Assembly (NCBI RefSeq): GCF_004138285.1
Contig: NZ_SCFN01000012.1
Coordinates: forward strand, 124,001 to 188,000
Reading direction: 5' to 3'
From: Gottfriedia acidiceleris
GTDB taxonomy: Bacteria; Bacillota; Bacilli; Bacillales; Bacillaceae_G
Length of the DNA: 64,000 bases
Numbering within the stretch: position 1 is the first letter of the stretch; every line of letters starts with the position of its first letter. Under the pieces are notes generated by a model. The model had not been told where the DNA came from and did no database searches. It was given only the letters and a program-made list of their open reading frames with translations. Positions 61,969 through 64,000 of this stretch are shown here, piece by piece. The position numbers and the translations under genes are program-made.

Positions 61969-63839
61969 TTATTTTTACCTCTATTAAGATCATTTGACTT
62001 CACAAGGTCATCAATTTGATCCTGGAAATCATCTAATACCTTACGAATATTTATAAAATCTAATTGAATTTTTTCTTGAAGCATATTAAGTAATTTTGTC
62101 TTAATAATAGGGTCACCAATTATGTCTATAGTTCGCTTTATAATATCACTATTTTTTACGATAGTAGGGTCGTAATCTTCCCCAATTAATATGTCTACAA
62201 CCTCATTAATTTTTCGTTTGGCAAATTCTCCTATTAAACCATCTTGCATAAAAAATGAATTAGCTAAAAGATTATGAATGTTAGAGGCAAAAGTTTGTTG
62301 GTGGTCTTCAATTTTTTCCACTAAGATCGATGATTCATTTAAATAGTTTCTTTTTAAGAATGTGATATTCGATTTTGGTAAATCTGATACAACAAATGGT
62401 GAGTTTGATGTCATTATAACTTGAATATTGTATTTATTTTCTATATCGTTGAATAAATAGGAAATTAAGTTGATAAATTCATCTAAAAACCTTTTTTGCC
62501 ATTGTGGATGAAGATAAACCTCTCCCTCATCGACAAGGATTATGATATCATTAACTTTTTTTCTGTGCTCCATCAAAGAAAAAGCATAATTAAACCTTGA
62601 GTACAAATTAAAGAAAGCTGTTTCTCCTGAACTCATATCCTGCCAATCTAGTTCAATAAAATCGTTAGTATAAACTACCTCTTGATAAATTTTGAAAAAT
62701 CTTTCTAATTTAGAATCCCCTTTAATAATTTCAATTTCTAAGGTTTCTAAGGAATTTTCTTTAAAAGGTTTTAGGCGTTTTTCCTCTAGTAACCCTTTGA
62801 TAATATCAAACATATCTTTTAGGTTTTTAGCCATACTTAAAAACAGTTCTTTATTATCAAAACTTCTGTTCTTTAGTGCATCAATCAACCACTTAAAAAT
62901 ATTATTATATTTATTCGGACCATTTTGAATCTTTAGTTTTGAAAAATCATTAATAAGAGAAGATTGGTAAGGTTCCAAGGATCCATGTTCTATGAAAAAG
63001 TGACATAAAAAGTTATATATTACTCTATCTTCTATTTTCTGATTTAATTTATTATCAATTTTTTTAAGGAATGAAATTACTTGATCACTAAAATCTACTT
63101 GATCATCATGTATATCAATATTATTAAATACTATATAAAGTGTTTTTGGTACTTTAAAAGGCAACGTTGTTATAGGTTCGTTTCTTTTATTAGACAAAAA
63201 GCTAATTTTACGAATTGTTTCATAAACGTTATGAATATATACTTCACTTTTATTACTACTTAATTTATCACCTTTATCATTTCTTACTAGATAATTAGTA
63301 GATATATCAATTATATTATTTTCTTCACTTCCAAGCTTCTTATTATCAAAAATGTTAGAAAAGTGAATGATCTGAGTATTACTTAAATTAGGAGAAGAGT
63401 CTTGGAAGTGATATTGAAAATAACAAAGTTCTAAAGGTGCCTTTATCTTTTGTATCTTTATGTTTTCATGATTATAAATATATAGCTTGTTATTAGATGG
63501 ATTAGTAAACACAATAATCAATTCATCCTTAATACTAAAAGATTTATTATTGTATCTATCATATTTAATTGATAAGTTTTCTTTAATTAAGTCTAAAACA
63601 CTAGTTTTACCTACGCCATTTTCACCAACAATGGCTGAAAATTGCTTAATTATTGAGGTTAATTCTTTTCCAATTGTCATTTCTGTTGTAAAGAAATTTT
63701 CTATAAAGTTAGGGTTATTATTGATTGTTAAAACCTTTTCTTTATAATTATAGTCAATTCGGAATCTATCACTAAAATTAAATCCTTGTTCTCGTATACT
63801 CTTTCTGTAGGTTTTAACCCAAATATAAGCAATATGCAT
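61965..63839 (-). CDS. SMC-like ATPase, Septu PtuA-like
   Basis: 624 aa. Walker A is GENGVGKT (residues 72-79), the signature-like motif SSGETAFFNLY lies at 403-413, Walker B ILVDEGEVYLHP at about 434-445 (Asp437, Glu438), and the His-switch region is VIMTSNSPFVVSD. The charged middle is helical. It is an ABC/AAA_15-type head without a long coiled coil or TOPRIM domain, so OLD proteins are less likely. AAGGAGAAAG precedes the ATG at 63839. It is first in a two-gene operon with the HNH gene, as in Septu defence. Confidence 0.82.
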   Translation of the reverse strand: MHIAYIWVKTYRKSIREQGFNFSDRFRIDYNYKEKVLTINNNPNFIENFFTTEMTIGKELTSIIKQFSAIVGENGVGKTSVLDLIKENLSIKYDRYNNKSFSIKDELIIVFTNPSNNKLYIYNHENIKIQKIKAPLELCYFQYHFQDSSPNLSNTQIIHFSNIFDNKKLGSEENNIIDISTNYLVRNDKGDKLSSNKSEVYIHNVYETIRKISFLSNKRNEPITTLPFKVPKTLYIVFNNIDIHDDQVDFSDQVISFLKKIDNKLNQKIEDRVIYNFLCHFFIEHGSLEPYQSSLINDFSKLKIQNGPNKYNNIFKWLIDALKNRSFDNKELFLSMAKNLKDMFDIIKGLLEEKRLKPFKENSLETLEIEIIKGDSKLERFFKIYQEVVYTNDFIELDWQDMSSGETAFFNLYSRFNYAFSLMEHRKKVNDIIILVDEGEVYLHPQWQKRFLDEFINLISYLFNDIENKYNIQVIMTSNSPFVVSDLPKSNITFLKRNYLNESSILVEKIEDHQQTFASNIHNLLANSFFMQDGLIGEFAKRKINEVVDILIGEDYDPTIVKNSDIIKRTIDIIGDPIIKTKLLNMLQEKIQLDFINIRKVLDDFQDQIDDLVKSNDLNRGKNK

Positions 63840-64000
63840 TACTTTCTCCTTTTACTTAATAAATGTCTTGTGCCAATAACAAGATTATACATTTATTACA
63901 TATATAGAGGAAGAATGTTATTTCCTAAATATTTACAAAATGAAATAAGAGTGCCAAGTAGTTCATAAACAGGATACACAAGACAAAGAGAGTACACAAA
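63840..64000 (-). promoter_or_regulatory. Promoter region of the Septu-like operon
   Basis: A minus-strand TATAAT (63884-63889 on the plus strand as ATTATA) lies about 45 bases before the ATG. No gene is seen in the last 160 bases. Confidence 0.4.

Larger units (their letters stand above)
51770..64000. mobile_element. Tyrosine-recombinase transposon inserted in lemA (left end; right end outside)
   Basis: DNA from the lemA break to the window end. It opens with about 195 bases of leader DNA, then three tyrosine recombinases and a coiled-coil protein in overlapping frames, like Tn554 tnpABC but with one recombinase extra. Cargo follows: helicase remnant, 10-bp repeat patch, RAMP-like/HNH/XRE module, Septu-like pair. 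Neither the rest of lemA nor a right end is seen before 64000, so the element may continue past the edge. Confidence 0.75.

Overview
The window is low-GC, AT-rich DNA from a Firmicute, most likely Bacillaceae (Bacillus or a close genus). The support is Bacillus-type Shine-Dalgarno sites, many TTG and GTG starts, T-box leaders, a purine riboswitch, and a cluster (ytxG-ytxJ, aroA, ccpA, acuCBA, acsA) whose order matches the B. subtilis ytx-aroA-ccpA-acu-acsA neighbourhood. The species cannot be fixed from sequence alone.

Positions 1-12,300 hold a partial fabH, a GpsA-like dehydrogenase, a secreted nucleosidase behind a guanine-type riboswitch, a large secreted subtilase, an ArsR/DUF2087 regulator with its operator opposite a SnoaL-like protein, an MFS exporter with a possible leader peptide, a secreted hypothetical, and a GNAT. 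Positions 12,300-24,300 hold a second GNAT, tandem T-boxes (read as Phe then Tyr) before an amino-acid permease, an MBL hydrolase, a TetR/MFS divergent pair with a palindromic operator, an AraC-GyrI regulator, an unlisted 59-residue membrane protein, an arylamine N-acetyltransferase, an Rrf2/DoxX/mini-flavoprotein group, a DUF2935 protein and a pentapeptide-repeat protein. Positions 24,300-36,000 hold a T-box-controlled second methionyl-tRNA synthetase, a PhzF protein, an HD hydrolase, a GNAT, an NhaC antiporter, a DUF1292 protein, a dicarboxylate symporter, an SDR and an M29 aminopeptidase.

Positions 36,000-50,600 are the conserved core: ytxG and ytxJ (no ytxH), a rhodanese, an acetamidase/formamidase, an alpha/beta hydrolase, aroA (chorismate mutase-DAHP synthase), ccpA, a second large subtilase where B. 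subtilis has motPS, then acuC-acuB-acuA divergent from acsA. The acetyl-CoA synthetase keeps the C-terminal lysine that AcuA acetylates, and a cre-like palindrome overlaps the first codons of acsA. Downstream is a GC-rich, MITE-like segment between two identical 31-bp terminator hairpins.

From about 51,770 to the window end the DNA is a mobile element inserted in lemA; only the last 64 codons of lemA remain beside its TPM-domain partner. The element starts with four overlapping genes: three tyrosine recombinases (443, 905 and 557 aa) and a coiled-coil protein, a Tn554-like layout with an extra recombinase. The cargo comprises a decayed UvrD-type helicase tail, a 10-bp-periodic repeat patch, a two-gene operon (possible RAMP-like protein plus small HNH nuclease) divergent from an XRE repressor, and a Septu-like ATPase/HNH pair. 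The RAMP-like/HNH/XRE module with the phased repeats is the best candidate for an undescribed system, and the Septu-like pair is a probable anti-phage system. The right end and the rest of lemA lie outside the window.
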